Assembly: GCF_017357225.1 (NCBI RefSeq) | Contig: NZ_CP071605.1 | Location: 124,001-188,000, forward strand | Source of the DNA: Rhizobium binae | GTDB taxonomy: Bacteria; Pseudomonadota; Alphaproteobacteria; Rhizobiales; Rhizobiaceae | Length of the DNA stretch: 64,000 bases | Direction of reading: 5' to 3' | In this document: one piece after another, positions 28,615 through 37,522 of the stretch | How positions within the stretch are numbered: position 1 is the stretch's first letter | Layout: every line of letters begins with the position of its first letter | The notes under the pieces: model-generated | Databases searched by the model: none | Told to the model about the DNA's origin: nothing | What the model saw: only the letters and a program-made list of their open reading frames with translations | Made by a program: the position numbers and the translations under genes

Positions 28615-28778
28615 GCAAAACCTCCCGAAACAATGTACGATTTCTTTGGTTGACAGACAATCTTCGACATGAAAACGTATGATGAGGTCGAAGGGATACA
28701 TTAAGTGGGAGAATCCCACGACCTGGGAGCAAGACCGCCTCGATTGAGAGCGGCTTGGGAGAAACCTGGGAGAATACT
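28615..28778. promoter_or_regulatory. Divergent promoter/leader with hairpins and TGGGAG repeats
   Basis: The region contains TTGACA (28651-28656) and the perfect hairpin GTGGGA-GAA-TCCCAC (28705-28719). A second imperfect hairpin (CCGCCTC..GAGAGCGG) lies at about 28736-28754. Four TGGGAG copies lie at 28706, 28724, 28756 and 28767; the last serves as the ribosome site of the binding-protein gene. Confidence 0.4.
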
Positions 28779-30257
28779 ATGACGAGTCTTTCGCTCGGCG
28801 GTGTCGCTGTACGCGGCACTGTATCCACTGCTTTGATGGTATCGCTGATGTCCGTGTCTGCGCTCGGTGCGCCGGTCGACTTGAGTCAGTGGTCACCGCA
28901 ATATGTGCGCTCCATAGCCGGCACGCAGGAGTTCGACACGGCGGCCGATTGCGGCAAGGTCACCCCGCTCGACTATAAGGGGCGGCTGACATTCTGGTAT
29001 CAGGGCGTATTCGAGGGCGACCCCGACCTCCTGCGCCAGTATTACAAGGACTTCTTCGAGACCTTCCGCAAAACCTACCCAAACATCCAGCTTGAGGAAC
29101 AAGCCCTCACCTACAACGATCTGCTGGACAAGTTCCGGACCGCGCTTTTAGGCAATGCCGCGCCCATGGCGGTCCGCCTGCAGATCCTCGGCGGCACCGA
29201 GTTCGCCTCAAAGGGCTATTTGCAGCCGCTCAAGCCCGAGGACGTAGGCTATTCGACCGAGGATTTCTGGCCTGGCGCCATGAAGGCGGTGACTTGGGAG
29301 GGGGTGACCTACGGTATCCCGACCAACAACGAGACGATGGCGTTCATTTGGAACGCCGACATCTTCAAGCGTGCAGGTCTCGATCCCGATAAGGCTCCGG
29401 CAACCTGGGACGACGTCGTCAAATATTCCAAGCAGATCCACGACAAGCTCGGCATTGCCGGTTACGGCCTCGTGGCCCGCAAGAATGCGGGTAATACGCC
29501 ATACCGCTTCATGCCGCAGCTGTGGGCCTATGGCGGCGGCGTCTTCGACGAAGCGACCGCCAATCCGACTTATAAGGAGGTCCAACTCAATAGCCCGCAG
29601 AGCAAGGCGGCATTGCAAGCCTCCTACGACATGTATGTTCGCGACAAGTCGGTTCCGGTTTCGGCGCTCACCAACCAGCAGGCCGACAACCAGCCCCTCT
29701 TCCTCGCTGGCCAGCTCGGCATGATGATCTCGCACCCGTCCGACTACAACGTCATGCTCGACCTGCAAAAGAAGACGACGGGCAGCGACAAGGAAAAAGC
29801 CCAGACCGTCATCGACAACATGCGCTACGGCCTCATTCCGACTGGCCCCGATGGCAAGCGTGCCGTCGTGTTTGGCGGCTCCAACATCCACATCCTAAAG
29901 CCCGAATACGTCGAGGGCGGCAAGGTGGACGAGCTGGCTGCAAAGGCTATCATCTGCATGTGGACGAGCCCCGAATGGTCGCTGAAGATGGCCTATGCCG
30001 GCTCGAACCCGGGCAACCTGAACGGCTTCAAGACCAAGTGGATGAAGGAGCGTCTTGATAACATCAAGTTCCTTGATGTCACGACTTCGATGCTGCCCTA
30101 CGGCATCCCGTTCCCGGCGCTGCCACAGTCGCCTGAGATCATGAATATCATCGTCCCGGACATGCTGCAGAATGCTCTGACCGGGGCCATGACGGTCGAC
30201 CAAGCAGCGGACGACGCAGCCAAGAAGGTAAAAGACCTGATGGACGGCGGACTCTAA
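28779..30257 (+). CDS. ABC transporter substrate-binding protein (family 1, sugar type)
   Basis: The protein is 492 aa from ATG 28779 (GGGAGAATACT). The N-terminus has a basic/hydrophobic signal sequence ending near VSALGAPVD. The mature part has GRLTFWYQGVFEGDPD and FRKTYPNIQLEEQ at the start and GIPTNNETMAFIWNADIFKRAGLDPDKAPATWDD in the middle, the standard pattern of extracellular sugar-binding proteins. It is periplasmic and is the first gene of the plus-strand ABC import operon. Confidence 0.88.
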   Translation: MTSLSLGGVAVRGTVSTALMVSLMSVSALGAPVDLSQWSPQYVRSIAGTQEFDTAADCGKVTPLDYKGRLTFWYQGVFEGDPDLLRQYYKDFFETFRKTYPNIQLEEQALTYNDLLDKFRTALLGNAAPMAVRLQILGGTEFASKGYLQPLKPEDVGYSTEDFWPGAMKAVTWEGVTYGIPTNNETMAFIWNADIFKRAGLDPDKAPATWDDVVKYSKQIHDKLGIAGYGLVARKNAGNTPYRFMPQLWAYGGGVFDEATANPTYKEVQLNSPQSKAALQASYDMYVRDKSVPVSALTNQQADNQPLFLAGQLGMMISHPSDYNVMLDLQKKTTGSDKEKAQTVIDNMRYGLIPTGPDGKRAVVFGGSNIHILKPEYVEGGKVDELAAKAIICMWTSPEWSLKMAYAGSNPGNLNGFKTKWMKERLDNIKFLDVTTSMLPYGIPFPALPQSPEIMNIIVPDMLQNALTGAMTVDQAADDAAKKVKDLMDGGL

Positions 30258-30329
30258 TCATCCTGACGATCTGACCGGCTGCACCTTCGATTGCAGCCGG
30301 TCTGTTCCGAAGAACAAGGGCACCGCACA

Positions 30330-31289
30330 GTGACGATCTTGACTGGCAAGGCCGAGGCTCACCGAAGACTGCAACCCGATCGGTCAGCCGTGCTGCGAAA
30401 CATCTGGGAGCATCGCGCCGACTACGCGTACGTGCTTCCCGCGATCGCCGTGATGCTTATCGTCATCGCCTACCCGATCTACTACACGATCGAACTGTCG
30501 TTCTTCAATACACCGCCTGGCCTGCAGCTCCGGGACAAGATCTTCGTCGGTTTCGACAACTACGCCGCCATCCTCACAAGTGCGGTGTTCTGGAAGGTCA
30601 CCTCGAACACTCTCATCTGGACACTGGGATCCACTCTCGTTTCATTTGTCCTGGGATTTGCCTGCGCCCTGGCGCTCCATCGCGACTTTGTCGGCCGCGG
30701 CATCCTACGCGCCATCCTCATCATTCCCTGGGTCATCAGCGCGGTCGCCGCGTCCTATATCTGGAAGTGGATCTACCATTCCGACTTTGGAATAATCGGT
30801 GCGGTGCTGGTCGGCCTGGGATGGGCCGATCGGCCGCCGAATTTCATCGACAGTGTCAGCACAGTGCTGCCCTCGCTGATCGTCGTCAATATCTGGCGGG
30901 AGTTTCCGTTTGCCATGATCATGATGATGGCTGGTCTGCAGACGGTTCCCGATCAGTTGCTGCGCGCCGCAAAGGTCGACGGAGCCAATGCGTGGCAACG
31001 GTTCTGGCACGTCACCTTTCCGCACCTGAGAAACGTCTCGACGGTGACGATCCTTCTGCTGGCGGTGGCCAACTTCAATTCTTTCATCATCCCGTGGATC
31101 ATGACCGGCGGCGGGCCATCGAACGCATCGCATATCTGGATCACCCACATTTATGAACTCGCCTTCGGCCGACAGCGCTGGGGAGTGGCATCGGCTTATT
31201 CGGTCCTGCTGTTCCTGATCCTGATGTCGCTCGGCTACTTCTACGTCCGTGCGCTGAGCGGTAACGAACAGAGGGGTGGAAGCGAATGA
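30330..31289 (+). CDS. ABC transporter permease (MalF/UgpA type)
   Basis: The protein is 319 aa from GTG 30330 (AAGGG upstream). Six hydrophobic helices are visible, with the EAA loop in QTVPDQLLRAAKVDGANAWQRFWHVTFPHL. It forms the inner-membrane channel with the permease encoded next. The stop codon overlaps the next start (ATGA at 31286). Confidence 0.88.
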   Translation: MTILTGKAEAHRRLQPDRSAVLRNIWEHRADYAYVLPAIAVMLIVIAYPIYYTIELSFFNTPPGLQLRDKIFVGFDNYAAILTSAVFWKVTSNTLIWTLGSTLVSFVLGFACALALHRDFVGRGILRAILIIPWVISAVAASYIWKWIYHSDFGIIGAVLVGLGWADRPPNFIDSVSTVLPSLIVVNIWREFPFAMIMMMAGLQTVPDQLLRAAKVDGANAWQRFWHVTFPHLRNVSTVTILLLAVANFNSFIIPWIMTGGGPSNASHIWITHIYELAFGRQRWGVASAYSVLLFLILMSLGYFYVRALSGNEQRGGSE

Positions 31290-32176
31290 GCACAATTGCC
31301 GAGGCCACTTATCGAGGCCGAGCCCATCGCCGCGCGCGGATCGATGGATGGCGGTGGGGCGGGCGTATCTTCCTTGTTTTTATGCTGCTTTACACCGCAT
31401 TACCGATGATCTGGATGCTGATCACGTCGATCAAGTCCGGCTTCGCGGCCATGCAATTCCCGCCGCAATGGTGGCCGGACCAACCCACCCTCGCCAGCTA
31501 TCAGAAGCTGCTCGACCCGCAAAACAGCGTCGGCCAGGACTTCCTGCGCTTTTTCTGGAACAGCCTTTTCGTTTCAACTACCACGACCATCCTTTCGGTG
31601 ATCGTGGCCGTTCCTGCTGCCTACGCATTTTCGCGCTTCACCTTCCCCGGCCGCAACTTTCTGTTTTTCGCCGTTTTGCTTCGCAACATGTTTCCGGCAG
31701 TGATCTTTCTCGTGCCGCTCTTCATCCTGATGCGCGCGATCGGGTTGGTGAACACGCACGGGTCGCTTGTTCTGACTTACCTAACATTCGGCCTGCCGCT
31801 GGCAATCTGGCTCCTCAAGGGCTTCTACGACAACATCCCGGTGCAACTCGAACAAGCGGCGCGCATCGACGGGGCAACGCGGTTCCAGGCCTTTCTCCTG
31901 ATCGTCATGCCGCTCTCGGCGCCGGGAATCATCGCCACCGCGATCTATTCCTTCATCGGCGCATGGAATGAGTACATCTACGCCTACACCTTCCTCTCCA
32001 AGAACGAGCAGCTGACTCTGCCGGTCGGCATCCAGCGCTTCTTCTCGGAAAACACGACGGACTTTCCGGGTCTTATGGCGGCCAGCTTCATGATGAGCGT
32101 GCCGGTCGTCGTCCTGTTCCTTGTCCTTCAACGATACTTCGTACGCGCCCTCACCGAAGGCGCGGTCAAGCACTAG
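31286..32176 (+). CDS. ABC transporter permease (MalG/UgpE type)
   Basis: A 296-aa six-helix permease with the EAA loop in QLEQAARIDGATRFQAFLLIVMPLSAPGI. It is translationally coupled to the preceding permease. An NSLFVSTTTTILSVIVAVPAAYAFSRF segment matches the MalG family. It completes the transmembrane part of the importer. Confidence 0.88.
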   Translation: MSTIAEATYRGRAHRRARIDGWRWGGRIFLVFMLLYTALPMIWMLITSIKSGFAAMQFPPQWWPDQPTLASYQKLLDPQNSVGQDFLRFFWNSLFVSTTTTILSVIVAVPAAYAFSRFTFPGRNFLFFAVLLRNMFPAVIFLVPLFILMRAIGLVNTHGSLVLTYLTFGLPLAIWLLKGFYDNIPVQLEQAARIDGATRFQAFLLIVMPLSAPGIIATAIYSFIGAWNEYIYAYTFLSKNEQLTLPVGIQRFFSENTTDFPGLMAASFMMSVPVVVLFLVLQRYFVRALTEGAVKH

Positions 32177-32186
32177 GGAGTTGCCG

Positions 32187-33284
32187 GTGGCCCACGTGGT
32201 CCTCAAAGATCTGGTCAAGACCTATGGCAGCTTCAAAGCTGTCAACGATGTTTCGCTGACGGTCAATGACGGCGAATTTGTTGCGCTCGTCGGCCCTTCA
32301 GGCTGCGGCAAGACAACCACGCTCAATCTTGTGGCGGGGCTCATCCCTATCACATCCGGCGACATCGTCATCGGCGAGCGGGTGGTCAACGACCTCGACC
32401 CCAAGGACCGGGACATCGCAATGGTGTTCCAGAACTACGCGCTCTACCCGCAGAAATCCGTATACAAAAACCTGGCTTTCCCGCTGCAGATGCGCAAATT
32501 GCCACGGGACGAGATCGACAAGAAGGTCAGGGAAGCAGCGCGCGTGCTCGACATGACGCAGCTCCTCGAGCGCAAGCCGCGCGAACTTTCGGGCGGCCAA
32601 CAGCAGCGCGTGGCGCTCGGCCGTGCGCTCGTTCGCGATCCGGCCGTATTCCTGATGGATGAACCGCTCTCCAACCTCGACGCAAAGCTGCGGGTGCAGA
32701 TGCGGTCGGAAATCAAACGTTTTCACCAGGATCTCAAGGCGACGATCATCTATGTGACCCACGACCAGCTCGAAGCGGTAACCATGGCCGACAGGATGGC
32801 GGTGATGAACGGCGGCTATCTGCAGCAATACGATACTCCGGCGCAAGTCTTTGCGAATCCGGTGAACATGTTCGTCGCCAGCTTCGTCGGCAGCCCGGCG
32901 ATGAGCCTAATCCCATTGGAGGCATCAACGGCAAGCGGTGACAATGTGTTGATCAGCGCGGAGGGATGGCGCCTCGAGCTTTCGCCAAAAAATGCCCAAA
33001 AAGTTGCAAGGTCATCCACCAAGAAAGTCGTGCTCGGCGCGCGCCACTCGACGATCAAGCTGCACAAGAGTGCGACGCCGGGGAGCGTCCCTGCCAAAGC
33101 CTACACGGTGGAGCCGACCGGTGATGTCACTTTCGTGCAGGCGTTCCTATCAGGCGCCATCGTCAATGTCAGCGTGCCGCCGACCATTGCGGTCACGCCC
33201 GACGAACAGATTTGGCTCGAGTTCGATCAGGAGCGAATGCATCTGTTTGACGGCGAAACGGAAATGGCGCTCAAGGCCAACTGA
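32187..33284 (+). CDS. ABC transporter ATP-binding protein (MalK/UgpC type)
   Basis: The protein is 365 aa from GTG 32187 (GGGAG six bases before). Walker A GPSGCGKTT, Q-loop AMVFQNYALYP, signature ELSGGQQQRVALGRAL, Walker B AVFLMDEPLSNLDA and the switch His in VTHD are all intact. A C-terminal TOBE-like domain follows (VVLGARHSTIKLH...). It energises the importer. It is also the only such ATPase in the window and may serve the ATPase-less transporter at 54877-57961. Confidence 0.9.
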   Translation: MAHVVLKDLVKTYGSFKAVNDVSLTVNDGEFVALVGPSGCGKTTTLNLVAGLIPITSGDIVIGERVVNDLDPKDRDIAMVFQNYALYPQKSVYKNLAFPLQMRKLPRDEIDKKVREAARVLDMTQLLERKPRELSGGQQQRVALGRALVRDPAVFLMDEPLSNLDAKLRVQMRSEIKRFHQDLKATIIYVTHDQLEAVTMADRMAVMNGGYLQQYDTPAQVFANPVNMFVASFVGSPAMSLIPLEASTASGDNVLISAEGWRLELSPKNAQKVARSSTKKVVLGARHSTIKLHKSATPGSVPAKAYTVEPTGDVTFVQAFLSGAIVNVSVPPTIAVTPDEQIWLEFDQERMHLFDGETEMALKAN

Positions 33285-33317
33285 GAGCAGGCGGATGCGT
33301 GTGACACGAGGGCGTGG

Positions 33318-34478
33318 ATGACGAAGCTTAAAATCACGGCGATCAAGCCCTATCCAGTATGGGTGGGGACGCGCAACCAGATGCTGGTCAAGGTCGAGAC
33401 CGACAGTGGCATCTTCGGCTGGGGCGAGAGCGGCTTGAGCGGTCGCGAGAAGGCCGTCGCCGGTGCGATCGAACACTATCGCGAGTTTCTGATCGGCCAC
33501 GACGCGATGCAGATCGGTCGAATCTGGCAGGAAATTTATCGCAGCCAATACTTCGAAGGCGGGCGCGTTCTGCAGGCGGCGATTTCCGCGATCGACATTG
33601 CCCTTCACGACATCAAAGGCAAGGCGCTGGGGGTTCCAGCCTACGAACTGCTGGGGGGCAAGCAGCGGGACCGCATTCCTACCTTCGCCTCCACCGGCGA
33701 CGAGGCCGAGGGTGAGGTTGCCATCGAACGAGCCCGCGAACTCCGCGCACAAGGGTGGCAGGCGATCCGCTTCTTCCCCATCGGGCAAAACAGCAAGGAC
33801 ATCTTTGAGCCGCGGGAGTCGATCGGCGCTACCGCAACGATGCTGAACAAGGCGCGCCAGGAACTGGGCGACGACGTCGTCCTCGGCATCGATTATCATC
33901 ATCGGTTGTCGGTGGCTGAGGCGGCGAGCTTCTGTAACAAGCTCGACCGTGGCGTGCTGGATTTCCTCGAGGAGCCAATACGAGACGAGACACCGGAGGC
34001 TTACGAATCCCTGCGCACCATGACCGACATCCCCTTCGCAATCGGCGAGGAATTTGCCAGCAAGTGGCAGTTCCTGCCTTACATCGAGCGCGGCATTCAT
34101 CAGTTCAACCGGCTCGATGTCTGCAATGTGGGCGGACTCACCGAAGCGATGAAGGTCGCGGGCTGGAGCGAGGCGCACTATGTCGACCTGATGCCGCACA
34201 ATCCCCTTGGTCCCGTCTGCACGGCCGCAACCATGCATCTCGCCGCAGCGGTGCCGAATTTCGCCTGGCTGGAGACCAGGGCACCCGAAGCAAAGCTGGG
34301 CTTTGATAATTCCGACTTCTTCCCCGTACAACCACGGCTCGACGGCGCTGACTATCCGGTGAGCGACCTGCCGGGGCTCGGCGTGGAGGTCAACGAAGAT
34401 GCGGTCAAGGCAGAGAGCTTTCGCTTCTGGGAAGCGCCTCACCTGACGCGCCGCGACGGTTCTGTCACCAACTGGTAG
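33318..34478 (+). CDS. Enolase-superfamily dehydratase 4, galactonate-dehydratase-like
   Basis: The protein is 386 aa. IKPYPVWVGTRNQMLVKVET opens the capping domain. In the barrel, VLGIDYHHR, LDFLEEPIRDE and PFAIGEEF hold the metal ligands, and LMPHNPLGPVCTAA the catalytic His. The PHxPLGP pattern is that of D-galactonate dehydratase-type enzymes. It is in the transporter operon, so it probably acts directly on the imported sugar acid to give a 2-keto-3-deoxy acid. Confidence 0.82.
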   Translation: MTKLKITAIKPYPVWVGTRNQMLVKVETDSGIFGWGESGLSGREKAVAGAIEHYREFLIGHDAMQIGRIWQEIYRSQYFEGGRVLQAAISAIDIALHDIKGKALGVPAYELLGGKQRDRIPTFASTGDEAEGEVAIERARELRAQGWQAIRFFPIGQNSKDIFEPRESIGATATMLNKARQELGDDVVLGIDYHHRLSVAEAASFCNKLDRGVLDFLEEPIRDETPEAYESLRTMTDIPFAIGEEFASKWQFLPYIERGIHQFNRLDVCNVGGLTEAMKVAGWSEAHYVDLMPHNPLGPVCTAATMHLAAAVPNFAWLETRAPEAKLGFDNSDFFPVQPRLDGADYPVSDLPGLGVEVNEDAVKAESFRFWEAPHLTRRDGSVTNW

Positions 34479-34499
34479 TTTCATCCACCGGAGCCTATA

Positions 34500-35249
34500 A
34501 TGACGCATACGCCCGATATCACGCGACCGCCCAGAGACTTGATCGACGCGCTGAAGGAGATCGGCGCCGCGACTATTGCCGGTACGCTCGGCCACATGGG
34601 CTTCCGCAATCCGCATATGGTCGGCCCGGTATCACAGAGCCGCGGCAAGTCGATCGTCGGCCCTGCCCTGACGCTTCAGTTCCTGCCGCAGCGGCCGGAC
34701 CTTTTCACCGAGGGAGAATATGCAGATCCGGAGACGCAGTTGCACCGGCACGTGCTCTATCACGTGCAGGAGGGCGATGTGGTCGTGGTCGACGCGCGCG
34801 GCGACATGAGCTCGGGCGTCTTCGGCGATATGATGTCGACCTATTTCAAAGGCAGAGGCGGCGCTGGCATCGTGATCGATGGCTGCATGCGCGACCGGCC
34901 CAATGTCGAGAAGCTCGATCTCGCCCTCTGGCTGCGCGGCTGGACGCCCAACTACCATGTCCAGACGAGCATCTATCCGAACGCCGTCAACGTCCCGATT
35001 GCCTGCGGCGATGTCACGGTAATCCCCGGAGACATCATCGTCGCCGATGATGATGGGGTGGTAGTGCTTCCAGTCGCAATGGCCCCGAAGGTAATCGAAG
35101 AATCGCAAAAGCATCACGATTGGGAGGAGTTCTCGCGAGCGAAGCTAATGGGGGGCGGGTCGTTGCAGCGCTACTATCCGCTGCATAACGATGCCCTCGC
35201 AGAGTACGACGAGTGGCGCAAGACAAACCGCTTGGAGCGTAACCCCTGA
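34500..35249 (+). CDS. RraA-like / HMG-CHA-type aldolase family protein
   Basis: A 249-aa protein of the RraA/dimethylmenaquinone-methyltransferase-like family. DARGDMSSGVFGDMMSTYFKGRGGAGIVIDGCMRD contains the GD and R-D positions used by 4-hydroxy-4-methyl-2-oxoglutarate/CHA aldolases for divalent metal and pyruvate binding. It is the last gene of the operon. It may cleave or decarboxylate a keto acid produced upstream. A true RNase E regulator role is unlikely given the context. Confidence 0.75.
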   Translation: MTHTPDITRPPRDLIDALKEIGAATIAGTLGHMGFRNPHMVGPVSQSRGKSIVGPALTLQFLPQRPDLFTEGEYADPETQLHRHVLYHVQEGDVVVVDARGDMSSGVFGDMMSTYFKGRGGAGIVIDGCMRDRPNVEKLDLALWLRGWTPNYHVQTSIYPNAVNVPIACGDVTVIPGDIIVADDDGVVVLPVAMAPKVIEESQKHHDWEEFSRAKLMGGGSLQRYYPLHNDALAEYDEWRKTNRLERNP

Positions 35250-35430
35250 GGCGCGCGTAAACCCCTGTCGTCACCCGCAATAGCCGCCGAAAACATGGCG
35301 CGCTCTTCCTTGTGCTGACCGCTCAAGCTGATCTCTCCCTATGCGTGCGACTAGTCAGCTGTTGCGCGTTAGCTGACATACTGTCCGGCGACGGAGAAAA
35401 GGGATCACGAACTTGTGTTCGCGGTCAAAG

Positions 35431-35456
35431 GTAACCGCGGAGCTCTCCGGAACGAA
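35431..35456 (+). promoter_or_regulatory. ECF sigma-factor promoter GTAACC-N16-CGAA
   Basis: GTAACC (35431-35436) and CGAA (35453-35456) are separated by exactly 16 bp and lie 56 bp before bufA. This matches, from memory, the SigF-type promoter of Caulobacter and the RpoE1/RpoE4 type of Sinorhizobium, which drive DUF2282 (bufferin) operons. Confidence 0.65.
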
Positions 35457-35511
35457 TAGGTGGTTACGCAGCCGATAATCGGCCTGCGGACCTTAAAGAG
35501 GAGATCACCTA

Positions 35512-35799
35512 ATGAACCGTTCCACGATCGCGCTCGCCCTCGCCGGCTCCCTCGCCAGTGCAATCGCATCCGCGTCCTACGCTGCACCGCTCGCCCCCGA
35601 AAAGATGGTCGGCAACGAGAAATGCTATGGCATCGCGTTGAAAGGCCAGAACGACTGCGCGGCCGGCCCCGGCACCACCTGCGCGGGCACCTCGACGGTA
35701 GATTATCAGGCCAATTCTTGGAAGGCGGTCCCTGCCGGCACCTGTGCTTCGATGAACGTCGACGGTCATAAGGGCATGCTGGAGCCCATGAAGGGCTGA
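35512..35799 (+). CDS. bufA: Bufferin precursor (DUF2282), copper-binding RiPP
   Basis: A 95-aa precursor. Residues 1-24 form a signal peptide (cleavage after ASYA). The core has four cysteines at positions 38, 49, 57 and 78 in [19 protein letters not shown] and GTCAS contexts, the DUF2282 pattern. In described bufferins a BufB-BufC pair modifies core cysteines and the exported peptide buffers copper in the periplasm. AGAGGAG lies eight bases before ATG. It is the first gene of a four-gene operon under an ECF promoter. Confidence 0.85.
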   Translation: MNRSTIALALAGSLASAIASASYAAPLAPEKMVGNEKCYGIALKGQNDCAAGPGTTCAGTSTVDYQANSWKAVPAGTCASMNVDGHKGMLEPMKG

Positions 35800-35806
35800 G
35801 CCCGAC

Positions 35807-35832
35807 GGGAGGCTCGGTTTGCCGGGCCTCCC
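35807..35832 (+). terminator. Intercistronic hairpin between bufA and bufB
   Basis: GGGAGGC (35807-35813) pairs with GCCTCCC (35826-35832) across a 12-nt loop. It lies 8 bp after the bufA stop and is not followed by a T run. It could stabilise the short bufA transcript or attenuate readthrough, giving more precursor than enzyme. Confidence 0.45.
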
Positions 35833-35861
35833 CTTCATCCGCCGATATCGGGAGAACAGCA

Positions 35862-36743
35862 ATGACCGTTTCCGCAACCCGAGCCATGGTCTTGCCGCCA
35901 CGCGCTGGCCTTGGTCTCAAGCCGGGGCATTACGAAACCATTCTCGCCATGAGGCCGGATGTCGGCTTTTTCGAGGTTCATGCCGAAAATTACATGGGTG
36001 CCGGTGGGCCGCCCCACCGCTATCTCGAGGCGATTGCCGAGCTCTATCCGCTGTCGCTCCATGGCGTCGGCCTATCCATCGGTGCTGCGCGCGATCTTGA
36101 CAGGGAACATCTGAAGCGGCTTCGCGGCCTGATCGACCGCTACCGGCCGCAGAGTTTTTCGGAGCATCTCGCCTGGTCGACCCACGACACCGGCTTTCTA
36201 AACGACCTTCTGCCCTTGCCCTATACGCCCGAAACCTTGGCAAGAGTGGTCGACCATGTCGACGAGACTCAGCAGTGGCTCGGCCGGCAGATGCTGCTCG
36301 AAAATCCTTCGACCTACGTATTGTTTGCTGAGAGCACGATCGACGAAGTGGATTTCCTGACAGAAATCGCCGACCGTACCGGCTGCGGGCTGCTGCTCGA
36401 CGTCAACAATGTCATGGTTTCGGCGGTGAACCATCGGCTTGATGCGGTTGCCTATATCGACCGCTTTCCGGTCGAGCGGGTGCGTGAGATTCATTTGGCG
36501 GGCTATGACGAGACCGTTGACGGCGCCGGGGAGCGGCTCTTGATCGACGCTCACGGTACTGCCGTCAAAACCGACGTGATTGAGCTTTACCGGCACACGC
36601 TGGCCGTGAGCGGCGCTCTGCCGACGCTGATCGAGTGGGATAACGACGTACCGGAATTTGCCACCCTCCACGCTGAAGCGGTTCGCGCCGATGCCATGCT
36701 GGCCGAGGCGGCCCTGGTTCGTGGCACAACCCGGGTGGCATGA
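35862..36743 (+). CDS. bufB: BufB, MNIO-family (DUF692) multinuclear iron oxidase
   Basis: A 293-aa TIM-barrel protein. [31 protein letters not shown] is the DUF692 opening. Metal-binding positions are visible in [36 protein letters not shown] and IDAHG. MNIO enzymes oxidatively modify cysteines in RiPP precursors, here bufA. GGGAGAACAGCA precedes the ATG. The end overlaps bufC (ATGA). Confidence 0.88.
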   Translation: MTVSATRAMVLPPRAGLGLKPGHYETILAMRPDVGFFEVHAENYMGAGGPPHRYLEAIAELYPLSLHGVGLSIGAARDLDREHLKRLRGLIDRYRPQSFSEHLAWSTHDTGFLNDLLPLPYTPETLARVVDHVDETQQWLGRQMLLENPSTYVLFAESTIDEVDFLTEIADRTGCGLLLDVNNVMVSAVNHRLDAVAYIDRFPVERVREIHLAGYDETVDGAGERLLIDAHGTAVKTDVIELYRHTLAVSGALPTLIEWDNDVPEFATLHAEAVRADAMLAEAALVRGTTRVA

Positions 36744-37522
36744 CCATGAGTTTCATCGAGAGCCAGAATAGTTTCGCGGCCGCACTCCTTCATCCGGACC
36801 GGCCACTTCCGGAAGGCATCACTACCGCCCGCGGCGCGGCCGATTTGTCGCGCTTTGCCGTTTACCGGAACAATGTCTATGTCGGTCTGACGACGGCACT
36901 CGGCGAACGCTTTCCGGTGACGAAGCGCCTCGTGGGCTCCGACTTCTTCGCCGGCATGGCCCGCGCCTATGCTGCAGATCACAAGCCTGCCTCGCCGCTA
37001 ATTATGTATTATGGCGACGACTTTCCAGATTTCATCGCAGAATTCCCTCCTGCGGCCTCAGTTGTCTATCTTGCCGACGTGGCCCGGATCGAGGTCGCCT
37101 GGACCCGCGCCTATCATGCCGCGGATTTCCTGCCGCTCATCGCCGCCGCGCTTGGCGGCATTGCGCCAGAACGACTGGCCGACGTGGTGCTCGTCCCGCA
37201 TCCCTCCGCCCGGCTCGTCCGGTCGGACTTTCCAGCCGGCGCCATCTGGAGCGCCCATCAGGGTGAGACCCTGGCCCCAGTCGCTGACTGGCATGCAGAG
37301 ACGGTGCTGATCGTGCGGCCAGCGCTGCACGTTGAGGTTCATATCATACCGCCGCGGGATGCCGCATTCGCCGCCTTGCTCCTGGAAGGCGCGACCCTCG
37401 GCGAGGCGGCAGAGGCAGCATTTACCGCAAACCCCGCTTTCCAATTTGGATCAGCGTTGATTGGTCTGATCGGTCTTGGCGCATTCAGCGCTTTCGAACC
37501 TAATGAAGGGAACCTCCCATGA
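36740..37522 (+). CDS. bufC: BufC, DUF2063-family partner protein of MNIO enzyme
   Basis: A 260-aa protein. The N-terminal [12 protein letters not shown]...[34 protein letters not shown] region is the DUF2063 'putative DNA-binding' domain. In MNIO systems this domain is understood to bind the precursor leader and present it to BufB. It is coupled to bufB through an overlapping ATGA and to doxX through another overlap at 37519. An alternative ATG exists at 36746. Confidence 0.82.
   Translation: MTMSFIESQNSFAAALLHPDRPLPEGITTARGAADLSRFAVYRNNVYVGLTTALGERFPVTKRLVGSDFFAGMARAYAADHKPASPLIMYYGDDFPDFIAEFPPAASVVYLADVARIEVAWTRAYHAADFLPLIAAALGGIAPERLADVVLVPHPSARLVRSDFPAGAIWSAHQGETLAPVADWHAETVLIVRPALHVEVHIIPPRDAAFAALLLEGATLGEAAEAAFTANPAFQFGSALIGLIGLGAFSAFEPNEGNLP

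Noticed and set aside
33150..34616. 488-codon open frame on the minus strand opposite the fourth enolase-superfamily gene
   Set aside because: It is the mirror of a well-conserved enzyme; no ribosome site and no recognisable motif on this strand.
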